From contig JAJKFH010001548.1 of NCBI GenBank assembly GCA_023333565.1, forward strand, positions 496,001 through 560,000: DNA of 64,000 nt, read 5' to 3'. Below, piece after piece: positions 36,701 to 48,069 of this stretch (the first letter of the stretch is position 1; the number at the start of each line of letters is the position of its first letter). The DNA is from Puffinus mauretanicus. Lineage: Eukaryota; Chordata; Aves; Procellariiformes; Procellariidae. The notes under the pieces are model-generated. The model had not been told where the DNA came from. It saw only the letters and a program-made list of their open reading frames with translations, and ran no database searches. Made by a program: the position numbers and the translations under genes.

Positions 36701-39700
36701 TGCTGCTGGTATTCAAAGGGCAACGTGGTTTACTGATGTTTTTCTTACACCAAGCAGAGATGCATGGGCTGGCCCTCAGGACCAGGGTTCCTCAGGTGGG
36801 AGAGGCAGCTCTGGGCCAGCCTCTGCCCTGGTGCTCAGGAGGCTTCCCTGGGGAGCGCCGGCACCTGTGGGGATTTGGAGACAGTTTCCATCACTACCTG
36901 ATGCTAATCAGCTAGCTGATTAATCAGGCAGACCCTCGGGTGGGGATAAGCCAGTGAGGAAGTCACCACCAGCATAAGGCCAGTGTTTTCTTACCACGTG
37001 CTGCAGCTGACAAGGCTTAGCCCGGTCTGTGTGAAGGGCTCTCCACGATGCACTTTTATAGGATCTTGATGCACTGCTGGGAAAGGCAAATTATTAACCA
37101 CAGCAGGAGGAGTTCCAGGGACCAGAAGAAGGGATGAGAAGGAGGACCCCAGGCTCCAAGCAGCTATCAGAGGCACCAGGGCACAAGCATCCCCAGGCAC
37201 AGTCAAAGCACCTTGAAGAGACCCCGGGGGCTGACACGATGGGGTAGCAGGAGGGATGCTTGCACCAGGCCTGTGTGTTCACCCGTGTCAGCCTGCTGAC
37301 ATGTGGCTTTTGGCCGGCACACACAGCACTGCGATGCAACCACCTCTGCACCCAGCCGGCATTTGGGCAGGGCCACTCCAGGCTGGCCCCGGGTACCCAG
37401 GGTGCAGGGAAACCTTTGCTTTCTGTGATTAAAGTCAGCTGGAGACAGAGCTGGCTGGCTGCTTTGGGGCCTGAGCCACCAAGAGAAGAGCATAGGCCAG
37501 GACATGCAGCCTCAGTGCCCCAGCTCCTGCGAGAGCCCTTCTTTGGTGTGGTCCCATAGGAAAACCTGGGAGGTCACTGCCAGCCCCTGCCTCGTGGGGC
37601 AGAGGGAGGACCCGCAGCCTGAGGAATGACGGGGGCAGCAGTCCTGCCCGATGGCTCGGTCAGGAGCAGTCCTGGCCACGCTCGTCCCCTTGCATCCTGC
37701 AGCCAAGCCTCCGAACTGCAGGGCTCTATCCTCACCTCCTGCCAGGGCTCAGCGTAGGGGAGCTGGGCTCAGGCTGGCATGCGTGTGCTCGTGTGTGTGT
37801 GAACTCCCCTTCCCCCCGGCCAGTGCTGCTCTGCAGCCCCCTCCCTTCACTCCGTACCTGGCTGCAGGGGCCAATGTCTGGCTCGGAGTCATCAAATCCC
37901 ACCCTGAAGCACAGACCCTGTGCCCTCACTGGAGACTGGCAGCAGGAGATGCTTTACCCATCGTAGGGGCATTACATGCACTGAGCTGCAACGAGCCTTG
38001 CATCGTGATTGCGCATCTTATTTGCAATGCAGTGATAGACCTAGCACCAGCTCCCAGCCAGGAGGGAGGTGAGGGACCCTGCAGCTGAGGAGGGCACTGC
38101 TGGGGTTTCGGGGAATCTCCCAAGGGATGCCCCCAGTGCAGGATGGTTTCCTGCGGCCAGAATGCAGCTGAGGTTGCTTCACACAGAGAGAGGCCCTGGG
38201 AGCTCCACAGCAGCCCTTGCTCTGGTAGCAAGTAAATCAAGTGCAATCAGATATAACAGCCAGAAGGTGGGGAAGGAATGGATGTACATCCCAGCCCTTC
38301 CTGCAATGAGGCTGGGAAAGGCAGGGAAGCCATGCCTCGGTGCCCAGGGATTGCTCACTTTGGTGTCAGTCCTCTGTCGTCCCCTGCCCGACATTGCCCA
38401 TGGGACTCACTCGCCCTTGCCTGGCGCCAGGCTGTGAGAGGATGGCTGCCTGCAGGGAGAGGGGATCCCTGAGCCCCTCTCCAGGGGGGACCCCACGATC
38501 TTGCCCTGCCGGCGCTGCCCGTACTGCTCTCATTCACAAATCCTCACCCCTGGGCTGGCTCCGTGCCCTCCTGACCTCGGTGGCCCTCGTGCGGCGCCAC
38601 TTGGCCGCATTTCTAGACATACCCGGGATGATGTCAACAGCGTCCAGCCCTGCTTCTATACGGCCCTCCTGGGAAAGCCTTCAGACCACATAGCCGAGTT
38701 GCTGGCCAGACCTGCCAGGCTCCTGGCTCCTTGGGCAAGGGCTCCTATTGCTTCAGCTCCCAAACAATGGGTGGTGGCGGGGGCTCTCAGCTAGCCTCCA
38801 GGGCATGGGCTGGTTTCCCCATCAGGTCCCAGGGCTGGTGCTGCCACGTCACCTCTCAGCGCAGCCCCGTGCCGGGGGACACACAGTGCACAGCCCAGAA
38901 GGAAGCTGCCTTGCACCCCTTCCTGGGAACAGCCACATTCGCATCCCCCTCCTCCCGGGGAAGAGGGGAGCTGCTGGGTGCAGGTTGCAGCCAGCCATGA
39001 GGGAGCCCACGGGACTGGGCTCCCAGCATCACCAGTGCTCCTAGAATGGGGGCTGTAACGGTGGCACCTTAACAAGAGCCTGTGCCAGTGGCGAGAGGGG
39101 GTCACCAGCTGCCTGAGACCTCATACACTCATGTCGTGCCAGAGCAGTTCTGCACCAGGCCGGGGAGGAAGGTATGGCTGAGCTCCCCATCTCCCTGTTA
39201 CCTGCCTCATTCCCTGCCCTCTCGCTGGGTCCTTTTCTTGCATTATTGATGAGGGAGGATTTCATTTTGGTTTCTGTCCTATATTTGCAGGAGAAAGGCC
39301 ATTCCGACCCTCGCCAGAGTCTCTCCTTTCTGCCTGCCCCACGGCTTTGCTGGGAGCCTTTCGACCCAGCAGCCTGGAGCCCCTCGGACCCAGCTCTGCC
39401 AGCTGCACAGGATGGTCCTCTCTGCCCAGCCTGTCCCAGTCGCTCGCTCTGCAGCCTGGGCATCACGGGGTGAAGCAGCCAGCCTGCCCCCAGACCAGTC
39501 TCTCCAGGAGGAAGGAATGGGGATGGACAGAGAGCATGGACCTCATTGCCTTCCCGATGCTACTGCCCTCAGAGAAGATGCCTCCTGTGGGTCCTCCCTG
39601 TGTGAACCCCAATCTGTGTCCATCCCACACCGGGTCCTGCTGCCCTGCACCCCAGTACGGGCCAGGGATCCCCACCTCAGAGGGGAGCAGGGCTGGGGTG

Positions 39701-41252
39701 GGATGCAGCATTCTCTGCTCTCCCCACAGACTTCCACCCCATGCCTTTCCCATTGCTTCCCTGATGTTTCTTACCACCTCCTGGAAGAGACCTGCATGCA
39801 CACGCTCCACCGGGGTTCCTACGCTTACCTGCTGTGAGAGGTCTCCGATTCCTGTCCTGTTTCAGGCTCCATCACCCCATGCTCCCCCATCGCCCTCTGC
39901 CCCTTGCCCCCCACCTGCTCCCCCCCACCCTCAGCTGCAGTCAGGCCCTGGATCCCAGGGGTCAGGAGAGCGGTGCCAAGGGTGGCACGGCACGGCACGC
40001 CGGCAGAGCAGCCGCCCAGCCGGGGGCCGCCTCTGTGGCTGCCCAGCGGAGCTCCCCTGGCCCCGGCTGGCTGCAGCCCCATGCTGCTCCCAGCTGTGAG
40101 CGCTCAGAGCAAGGGAGGGGAGCAGGGAGAGGGTTTTACAGCCCACAAAAGCAGATGTTGCTAATTGAGCCTTTGAGCTGCATGCCAAGCCATGGCATGG
40201 AGGCTCTGCCCGGGTTTCAGAACCACTGCCAGGTCGCTGGCTTTGAAGACGGTGGGGGTGGGAGAGGGGGCTGGCGAGGGGGAGGCCGTGCATGCATATC
40301 AGATTCAGCACACAGCCCGAAGCCAGGCTGACAGACCCGTGTCTCTGCACCAGCAGCTGCTGGGGCCGGGAAGCTCATCCCGCTCGAGCAACGGAGCCCT
40401 GGAGTGAGGGTCCTCACATCTGCTCCTCAGCCACGGCTGGGCCAGGACAGGTTAATGCCTCGGCATAGGAGGGAAGGTGGTACCTACAGACACTGGTGGC
40501 TACTCATTTCCCTTTTATTTTCTTTGATGGTTAAAGGTGAGGAAGCCCTCGTTAGCAATGGCAGGTCCTGGAACTGCCTAGGAAGGAGACAGGATCTGAA
40601 CACCTGATTTGGTCAGAGCATCCTTCCCATCAGCCTGGATGCTTGCCAGCAGCCACAGCCTCTGACCAGCTGGTTTTCTGATCACAGAGCCATCCCTTGC
40701 TCCCCAAGCCCTCCGATTTCCCTTTCCTCACCTTTCTGGCCACCCTTGGTCAGAGCCCAGGTTTATTCCACCAGTGCCCACCTCTGGCCAGGGAGCTGGC
40801 TGTGTTGCTGCTTTCGGTGGGTGCCAGCGGCGGTCACTGTCTGTCCCAGCAGGGTGAGCTGAGCCACGGGGTGACCTGGGTGCAGACAGTCTCGCTGTGA
40901 CAGTGGATGTCACCAGGCGCCCGCTGATACACTGGGCCAGGTCCTGCGTTTGTCTGCAAGAAGCTCTCACCGTAGCATCTCCCTGTTCGCTCTCGGCACA
41001 TCACCTTTGCCTCAAGCAGGTCAGATACCAGCACGGCATCCAGCCCCCTTTTTGGGGCCACAGAGCCTGGCAGACCAGCAGAGAGGCGTCTGCATTTTCG
41101 AAGGCAGTCTCTACAAAAGCAGTTTTGAGCACGTCAGGGTTACCCGAGGGAATTCCCGACTGCCCTGTTGGGTGCAGGCAGTACTGCACACCTCTGCAGC
41201 TGCAAACGGCGGGCAAGCCCATCCTGTAGGCACAGGGGAGCGGGCAGGTGTA
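33701..41252. other. upstream flank of NALF2, no supported gene
   Basis: This is mixed GC-rich DNA with short open frames and no recognised exon. The one notable element is the palindromic TAATCA site near 36.9 kb, listed separately. In human the nearest genes on this side are PJA1 and EFNB1, and neither is visible here. Confidence 0.55.
36905..36927. promoter_or_regulatory. 18-bp perfect palindrome of TAATCA sites
   Basis: The sequence taatcagctagctgatta is its own reverse complement, and the next bases repeat taatcag in direct orientation. This gives three TAATCA-type homeodomain cores in 23 bp. A GATA-like ggataag lies about 20 bp to the right. The site is upstream of NALF2 by about 3.9 kb. 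Confidence 0.4.
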
Positions 41253-41805
41253 AATCATAGAATCATAAAGGTTGGAAAAGACCTCTAAGATCATTGAGTC
41301 CAACCGTCAACTCAACCCCCCCATGCCCACTAAACCATGTCCCTAAGCGCCTCATCTACACGTCTTTTAAATACTTCCAGGGATGGGGACTCAACCACGT
41401 CCCTGGGCAGCCTGTTCCAAGGCCTGACCACTCTTTCAGTAAAGAAATTTCTCCTAATGTCCAATCTAAACCTCCCTTGGCGCAACTTGAGGCCATTTCC
41501 TCTCGTCCCATCGCTGTTACTTGGGAGAAGAGACCAACCCCCACCTCGCTACAACCTCCTTTCAGGTAGTTGTAGAGCGATGAGGTCTCCCCTCACCTCC
41601 TCTTCTCCAGACTGAACACCCCCAGTCCCTCAGCCGCTCCCCATCAGACTTGTGCTCCAGGCCCTTCACCAGCTCCGTTGCCCTCCTCTGGACACGCTCC
41701 AGCACCTCCATGTCCTTCTTGTAGTGAGGGGCCCAGAACTGAACACAGGATTCGAGGTGCGGCCTCACCAGTGCCCAGTACAGGGGGACGATCACTTCTT
41801 TACTG
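41253..41805 (-). mobile_element. CR1 LINE, 5'-truncated 3' end
   Basis: The minus strand encodes the C-terminal end of CR1 ORF2. Recognisable parts are [40 protein letters not shown] and GLEHKS. A frameshift follows, after which the second frame carries the usual CR1 tail. The 3' UTR ends with the CR1 hallmark, ATTCTATG-type octamers, seen as aatcatagaatcat on the plus strand at 41253. The element is 5'-truncated near 41805, as most CR1 copies are. It is well preserved, so it is probably among the younger insertions here. The frameshift and truncation make it inactive. Confidence 0.93.
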
Positions 41806-41950
41806 AAATAGTTTAGGTGGGAAGGGACCTTTGAAGCTCATCTGGCCCAACCCCTGCCGTGGGGGGGGCGCATCTGCAACTCGATCAGGTTGCTCGGAGC
41901 CCCGTCCAACCTGACCTCGACCGTTCCGAGGGTCGGGGCACGTCCCGCCG
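41806..41950 (-). mobile_element. older CR1 3' fragment abutting the first
   Basis: The plus strand reads tttaggtgggaagggacct, ctcatctggcccaacccctgc, then gatcaggttgctcggagcccc and gtccaacctgacctcgac. These match the reverse complement of the usual CR1 3' region. It is more diverged than its neighbour and contains extra G/C. The right end blends into a CpG-rich block near 41950, so that border is approximate. Confidence 0.75.
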
Positions 41951-42200
41951 CCCTGCCCGCCGTCCCTGCCGCTCTGCTGCCCCCCCGCGGGCCGCCGCCG
42001 CCGCTGCGCCCCCCCCCCGCCCCCGCACCGAGCTCCGCGGGCGCGCAGCGGGACCGGGGCTCCGCGGGCTCCCCCAGCGCCGCTCCCCGCACCGCTCCGT
42101 GCCTGGGCCGTGCACGCTCCTCACACGCGTGTGCGCACACAGGTGCTGCACGCCCAGACGCTCGGCCAGCGCACGCTCGCTAACACATCCGCGCAATTTT
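41930..42200. promoter_or_regulatory. second CpG-rich block, possible orphan CpG island
   Basis: A dense run of CpG with C and G homopolymer tracts lies here, about 9 kb upstream of the NALF2 start. No supported coding exon overlaps it, and the open frames across it look like GC-driven chance. It could be an orphan CpG island with promoter or enhancer activity, or simply CpG-rich DNA beside an old CR1. Confidence 0.4.
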
Positions 42201-43730
42201 CTGCTTTTCCCTTCGCCTTGAACGCTGCCGCCCACCTCCCACGTGTTCGTGCCCGACTCCCGCTCACAGTGTGTCCAGGGGTCCCAGCTCCTCTGGGGTG
42301 GCAGGTCCCCCCGCACCCCACCGCAGCCCTGGGCTGCCCGTCGGCTGCTCTGCAAAGGGCAGAGGTTCACCCCACTTACAGTGTCTTTTTGGCTCCAATT
42401 TAATAAAAGACAAGGGGTGCTGGGGAAATGGTCCCAGGAGGAAAACTAGAAACAAGGCTTTTTTGCGACAGAGGAGGACTTTATCCAGAGTCGGGCTGAG
42501 GAATGGAGAAGGCTGTGATGAAAACAAACTCTGCAGGGAGGGAAAGGGGGGATGAGTGGAGAGGGGAGCCCAGGGTGCGGGGAAGGCAGGAAGAAAGCAC
42601 CCTCACTTCTCAGGAGAGCCCCCAGGCTGGCCCAACCCTGCACCCAGGGAGGAGAGGATTAATCTCTGCAGCGTGCATCGTACTCAGGAGCAACTCACCC
42701 TTCCCAGCCGGCCAAGCGCAGCCCCCGGCAGGAGCCCCAAGCAGGCGCTCCCACTAAAACAATCAACCGCTGCTGAAAGCCGCAGCCATCACCCCAGGAC
42801 AGCAGGGAGGGACGCGGTGTGGTGGGAGAGCAGGGGCAACGCAGGCGCACCAGGGACAGGGAGGCCCCAGAACAGCCCAGAGCACCCAGTCCAGCCGGCG
42901 GGCAGTGCGGTGAAGGGCCTGGGGCTCACACCCATCCCCGTGGCTTAGGGCTGGATCTCCCTCTGTGCAGCGAGGGCAGCAGTGATGGAGCCTCCCTTGT
43001 GCCCACAGCCGCAGCGGGGACAGGGCAGGTGTCACCTCGATGGGGCTGGAGCACAGCTAAGGGCTGCAGGAGCTGAGCCCGCTGCCCTAAAGCCCTGCCA
43101 GGGAGCATGAGGGTGGCTGCTCCCCAAGGACAGGCAAGCTGGGAGCCAGGGGTGACCCCAGCACAGGCAGCACCCTCACCCCCAGGGTGCAACCCCCCAG
43201 GGCAGGCAGAGCCAGGTGCTGGCAGCACAGCTCATCCCATCAGCAGTCCCAGCCAAGGCAAGCACCGAGCCAGGTCCAGGGTCCATCCAGGCAGGAGCAA
43301 AGGGATGCAGGGCTGGAGGCACGGCTGTACCACGGCCCCAAAGCCCCCAGGAGCCAGGGCAAAGCCAGGGCTGGAGGCAAGCCACGATGGGCATCCACAG
43401 CCCACCCCAGAGACAAATTACCTGCACAGGTGAGGTCCGTGCTGGAGCCAGAGATGGGCATGCCCACACCGAGGCGAGGAAGGGGCTGAGGGCCCCACCC
43501 TGAGCTTAAATGGAGCCAGGGGCAGGTGTGGGGAGCCCCAGGTGAGGCTGCTCAGGGCGTGACAGCCCCGCAGTGCCCCCAGGACCTGACAGCCCCGTCC
43601 TGCCGCCCCCACCCTCTCCACTCCCCCCCCTCACTCTTTTTCTCCTATCCCAGTCCCATGTGCCTGCGCTGGCTCCCCGGGCACTGCGCGGGTGGCTGCT
43701 GCGTCCCTCTGCCCACCTGTCTGTGGTGGC
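42201..43730. other. intergenic stretch, nothing recognised
   Basis: This is GC-rich sequence between the CpG-rich block and the minisatellite cluster. There are many open frames under about 130 codons, all lacking family features. Confidence 0.5.
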
Positions 43731-44175
43731 AAAAAAAAAAAAAAACCTCCCCCAAAAAAGTGGGAGACAGAAATAAGTTGGAGGTCAAAAAAGATTGGAG
43801 GCTGAAAAAAGTAGGAGGCCAAGGAAAAGTAGGGGGTTGAAAAAAAAGTGGTGGCCAACAAAAAAATTGGTGGTTAAAAAAGTTTGAGGCCCAGAAAATT
43901 GTAGGGGGAAATGGAGGCTGAGGCTGAAAGAGTTTGACAAAGAGTGGAGGCCAAAGAAGAATGGGAGGCTGAAAAGGAGCAGGAGTCTAAAGAAAAAGTG
44001 GAGACGATTAAAAAGAGTGGAGGCTAATAAAAAGCTGAGGCCAAAAAGGGGTAGAAGGCCAAGGGGGAGTGGGAGGTGGGGAAAAAATGAAAGGCAAAGA
44101 GTCGGATGCTGAATAAATAGCGGAGCCCCAAAAAAATGTGGAGGTTGACGGGGAGTGGGAGGCTGCAAAGTGGGA
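43731..44175. repeat. decayed A/G-rich minisatellite
   Basis: Related units of roughly 15-25 bp, built on aaaaagtggaggctgaaaa and aggaggccaaggaaaagta, repeat across about 440 bp. The plus strand is nearly all purine, with scattered ctg and cc. The start is an A15 run preceded by tggtggc. Open frames here on the minus strand show repeated Phe/Leu-rich words and are artefacts of the repeat. Confidence 0.85.
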
Positions 44176-44205
44176 GGTGGGTCTTGGTGGGGGGCAGGGC
44201 TCCCT

Positions 44206-44280
44206 CCTTGCCTTGCCCTGCCTTGCCCTGCCTTGCCTTGCCCTGCCCTGCCCTGCCCTGCCTTGCCTTGCCTTGCCTGC
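44206..44280. repeat. pentanucleotide repeat CCTTG/CCCTG
   Basis: About fifteen units of ccttg or ccctg run without interruption. The mix of the two forms gives a regular 5-bp period. Confidence 0.92.
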
Positions 44281-44394
44281 CCGGCCGTGGCCCCACGGCA
44301 CCGTGTCATGGAGCCGGGCGTGCACTAGAGGACAGCCGAGCTCCACGCAAGCGGCCCGGGCAGGAGCCCCGCAGCCCCTGCCCTGCCTGCCAGC

Positions 44395-44790
44395 ACCCCC
44401 ACGCTCCGAGCACCCTGCCCTGCCTGAGCACTCTGTAGCCCCCAAACACCCTGCCCATGAACACCCCGCAGCACCGAGCATCCCTGCCAGCTCCGAGCAC
44501 CCCCACAGCCCGGAGCATCCTCACAGCCTCGAGCATCCCTGCCAGCCCTCAGCATCCCTGCCAGCCTCGAGCACTCTTCCAGCCCCGAGCAGCCCTGCAG
44601 CCCAGAGAACCCCTGGCAGCCCAAGCATCCCTGGCAGCATCCCTGCAGCCCTGAGCATCGCTGGCAGCATCCCTGCGGTCTTGAGCATCCCTAGCAGCAT
44701 CCCTGCAGCCTCGAGCATCCCTGGCAGCATCCCTGCAGCCCCGAGCATCCCTGGCAGCATCTCTGCAGCCTCGAGCATCCCCCTTCCCCG
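44395..44790. repeat. 30-bp minisatellite, five clear copies plus decayed units
   Basis: From 44624 to 44773 five copies of a 30-bp unit stand in perfect register. The unit is agcatccctggcagcatccc followed by tgcagccctg. Copies start at 44624, 44654, 44684, 44714 and 44744. To the left, shorter related units (gagcaccc, gagcatccctgccagc) extend the array to about 44395. The repeat-derived frames are not proteins. Confidence 0.9.
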
Positions 44791-44941
44791 AGTGCAGCCC
44801 AGCCTCCCGCAGGGCTCACAAGTCTCCTGAACCTGGATGTTGACAGGTCTGGGGCTGCTTGCTGAAACCCTGCCAAGCAAGTCATGGCAAAGGTGAAATC
44901 GGGGGGGATTTGGTACTTCTGCTTGTGCGTGGGGTTTAGAG

Positions 44942-44979
44942 ATCCTTGTGCTTTATTTAAATCCTTGTGCTTTATTTAA
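44942..44979. repeat. perfect 19-bp tandem duplication with TTTATTTAA
   Basis: The unit atccttgtgctttatttaa occurs twice head to tail. It lies just right of the minisatellite cluster. Confidence 0.9.
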
Positions 44980-47900
44980 ATCTGAGCGTTACTTAGGGGG
45001 AAGCAGTTGCGAAGGTTCCCACTCACGGCTCTGCCCTGGAGCTGATGCGGTTGTATAGTAAATATGGGAAACGTTTCCTTTCTCCTCAGTTTCAGGTCAG
45101 GGGTGGGGTGGGGACCTCTGCGGGCTGGGGAGATGCAGCAGGCCCTGCTGCCAGGAGCTGCTGCTTGCATTAAAATTAAGGAAGAAGAAAAGGCAATGGG
45201 AAATCCCAGCCGTGGTGGAGAGGCGGGCATGCAGCCCACACCGGGGGTCCCCCCAGCCAGCCCCCCGCTGAGCCGCAGCCTGTCCCCGCAGAGGCGGCTC
45301 ACAGCTCGCCCCGGGAGCTGGCTCTGCCACCCAGATCCCGGCTAGAGCCGGAAAGTGTTTCCTGATGTTTAACCTCCGCTTCACCCCGTCCTCCATGTGG
45401 ACATGGGCAGCCGTGTCCTCCTGCCCATCCTCTTCCCGCACACCCGACACCTCCTCCCTCCTCTGCTGCTCTTGTCCCCAGGCTGCGCAGGGGATGGGTC
45501 CCCTTGTCCCGCTCACACTGCCCTCCCGGGCATCTCCTTCCAGGGGGGTCTGCTCATCCCCTCCTTCCTGCAAGGAAAGAGCAGAGGCCGGACCCGCTGG
45601 ACGGGCACCTCGGCTGGGACATGCCTTCCCGCGCAGCCCGTCCCCTCGCCGGGGCAGGCAGCACGCCTCAGCGCCTGCACCCATCACGCGGCGTGGGAGG
45701 GTGGGTGTCCCCAGCCCACGCTGCCACCCGCGCTGGAGGGTCAGGACTCCTGTGGGGTCTGCTCTGTCCGGCCACTGCCCTGCCCGCAGGCACGGGGCCA
45801 CAGGCATGCGGCTGCCCGGGCAGCGCGTCCTCGCCAGCTCGGCGCTGGGACCACCGTGGGGTGGGTGGGGCGGAGGGGCTGGGGCGCACGGACGCTGCTC
45901 GGGGTGAGCAGAGCAGCTGTGTTTACTTTCCATCTGCTGGAGGGAACAACAGGGGATTTTTTTTTTTATTTTATTTTATTTTTTTGAGGCTTTGTGTGTC
46001 CTTCATCAGCCAGAAACCATCATGTAAACATCCTGCCGTTTCGCCAGGAGGAGAGAGCGCGGTGATGGAGGTGTCCTGCCTCCCGCTCTGCAGAGCTGTG
46101 CCTCTTGCACGCACACAGACACACACCCACTCCCACACCCACCCACCACAGGGCCAGGTGGCACAGGAGGGTGCTGACATCCCCCCCAGCTCAGTGTGGT
46201 CTCTGTGGCAGTGGGGCCGGGCGGGTGAAGGGAGTGCAGGTGACCCCATGGGTCCCCAGGAAAGCACGAGACAGCAGGGCAGCAGCCTGCTGCCAGCGCC
46301 AGCCCCGAGCACAGCATCCGACAGCCAAACAACCTGCAAAAAGAGGTTCCTGCTCTGCGTGTGGGCAGGGGCTGCCAGGGGCTGCCCAGGCTGGCTGGAG
46401 GGAGAGGAGATGGTGTCGGGGGCATTTTTGGGCAGTACCTCTCTGGGGGAAGCGAGAGGGGCATGTCCTGGGAGCAGCGGGTTGGGATGCCCCAGGGAAA
46501 GCCACCAACCTGTGTATCGGGATATCAGCCTGTGTATCGGGATATCAGCCTGCTGTACCCCGTGGGCAGGGGAGGCTCAGCAGGAGAGCCGTGGGAGGCA
46601 GAGGGCAGGCAAAGAGAGGGATGAGAGCAGCACCTGGACTTGGGACTACAGTGAGACTGTGGGGTTTGCTCCAAGCACCCCGCAAGGCTTTCCTTTCCTA
46701 TACCCCAAGCAGGGGCACCGGCACCCTCATGGTGGGCTCTGCGGCTGCATTAACCATCAGGGTGCCCCAGGCAGCATCCGCGAGTCCTGTGATCTGAATC
46801 CCAATGAGCAGGGACTCCAGCTTAAGCAGTTGCCCCCAGTCCCTAGACAGGAGAGGGGTCTTCAGCCCTGCAGGGTCTGAGGGGGAGTTTGGAGGTCACC
46901 AGGAACATAAACCTCCCCCCCCAAGCCTCGTTGCACGGCTCTGCCTCCCTCCATCCATCAGGAACGCCTTGGGTGCGCAGGGCTGCTACCTCCCTGCTGC
47001 GCTCCCCTCCGCAGCGGAGCCAGGGCAGCAGCCCCATCACCTCATGCGTGCCCAGCCCCTGTCGCTCCCGGGGTGGGGGACACGGGGGAGGTGGGGGACA
47101 CGGGGCAGGCGGCTGCAGCGCTGGTGGCAGACGCCTCCAGAAGAATGCAGTCAATTGCTTTGTAAAGATTTCTGAACCCTTGTGCTGTGCCGGTGCAGGA
47201 GGCAAAGGGAAGGCCCTTAGCACACACCGCCGCCTCTGCCAAGGCTTAATCAGCAGGTTTGTTCCGAGTTGTGGCCAGCCTGATTAATCCAGGCTGTCTC
47301 TGCTGGGATGCTGATTTCAGAGCCTGCCGCTGAGAGCAAATTTCTGGCTATTATGCACAGAAAATTGTTCAGGTTCTGGCTGAATTGCTGGTGTCCAGGG
47401 AAACGGAGCAATACCTTGGTGGGACCGATGCTAACGGCTTGCGGTGGTGCTGGTGCCCCTTCGTGGGTGTCAGAAGGGCTCAGGGGGCCTGGGACAAACC
47501 CTGAGGCTTGGAGGCACATTGGTCCTGCGCTGTGTTGGCTGGGAGAGATGGGACCCGCTGCTGGCCCAGAGTGTCATCGTCTCCAGGGAGGAGGAGAGGA
47601 AGCATCTGACTTTGAAGGAAACATTGCCCTCCCGACCCCAGCGCTCGGGCCAACTGTTGACTCATTTGATGTCATCCCCTTCTTGGCCAAGGAAACCTGG
47701 AAGAGTGCGGTCAGGCAATGCTGTAGCCCAGCTGCCTTCGCTCCTCGCAGCCCGGAGAGGGGCAGGGGCCGTGCGTGCTGCCCCGGGGCTGGGCGAGGAC
47801 GGGGCTTTGCTGAATTTGGTGTCTGCTGCCCAGCCTGTGCCCCGGCAGCGGTGCTCTCCGGAGCGTGCACGGCGATGCCAGCGCTGGGGTGACGCCGCAG

Positions 47901-48060
47901 CCGTGGTAGCAGAGCATCCTCGGTTCGGGCAGGCGGCATGTGGGAGCATCCTCAGCAAGCAGCCGGGGGCAGGTCCGCGGCTGGGGGCCGGGACGAGGGC
48001 TGCGGGGCCGTCCAGCCGCCGGCAGGGCCGGGAGCGCAGCCCCAGCGCCCGGGCGAGGCT
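44980..48060. other. intergenic stretch with a long chance frame
   Basis: A 458-codon plus-strand frame (45504-46880) runs through here. Its translation is Gly/Ala/Pro/Ser-rich, crosses a T-rich low-complexity run at 45958-45985 and a CAC/CAG repeat near 46115, and shows no domain. I treat it as chance. A patch at 47240-47420 holds paired TTAATCAG and GATTAATCC words of OTX-like type. Confidence 0.5.
46511..46550. repeat. perfect 20-bp tandem duplication
   Basis: The unit tgtgtatcgggatatcagcc occurs twice in direct succession without a mismatch, then the next bases begin a third partial copy. Confidence 0.9.
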
Positions 48061-48069
48061 TGGCGGCGG

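Noticed and set aside
41294..41615. Plus-strand frames over the CR1
   Set aside because: They are antisense to the CR1 3' end and its ORF2 tail.
43785..44309. Phe/Leu-rich and Gln/Gly/Lys-rich repeated peptide on the minus strand
   Set aside because: It is the translation of the minisatellite and pentamer repeats, not a repeat protein gene.
45504..46880. 458-codon plus-strand open frame
   Set aside because: The product crosses a T-rich run and a CA repeat, has no domain or consistent codon bias, and sits in GC-rich DNA with overlapping open frames on both strands.
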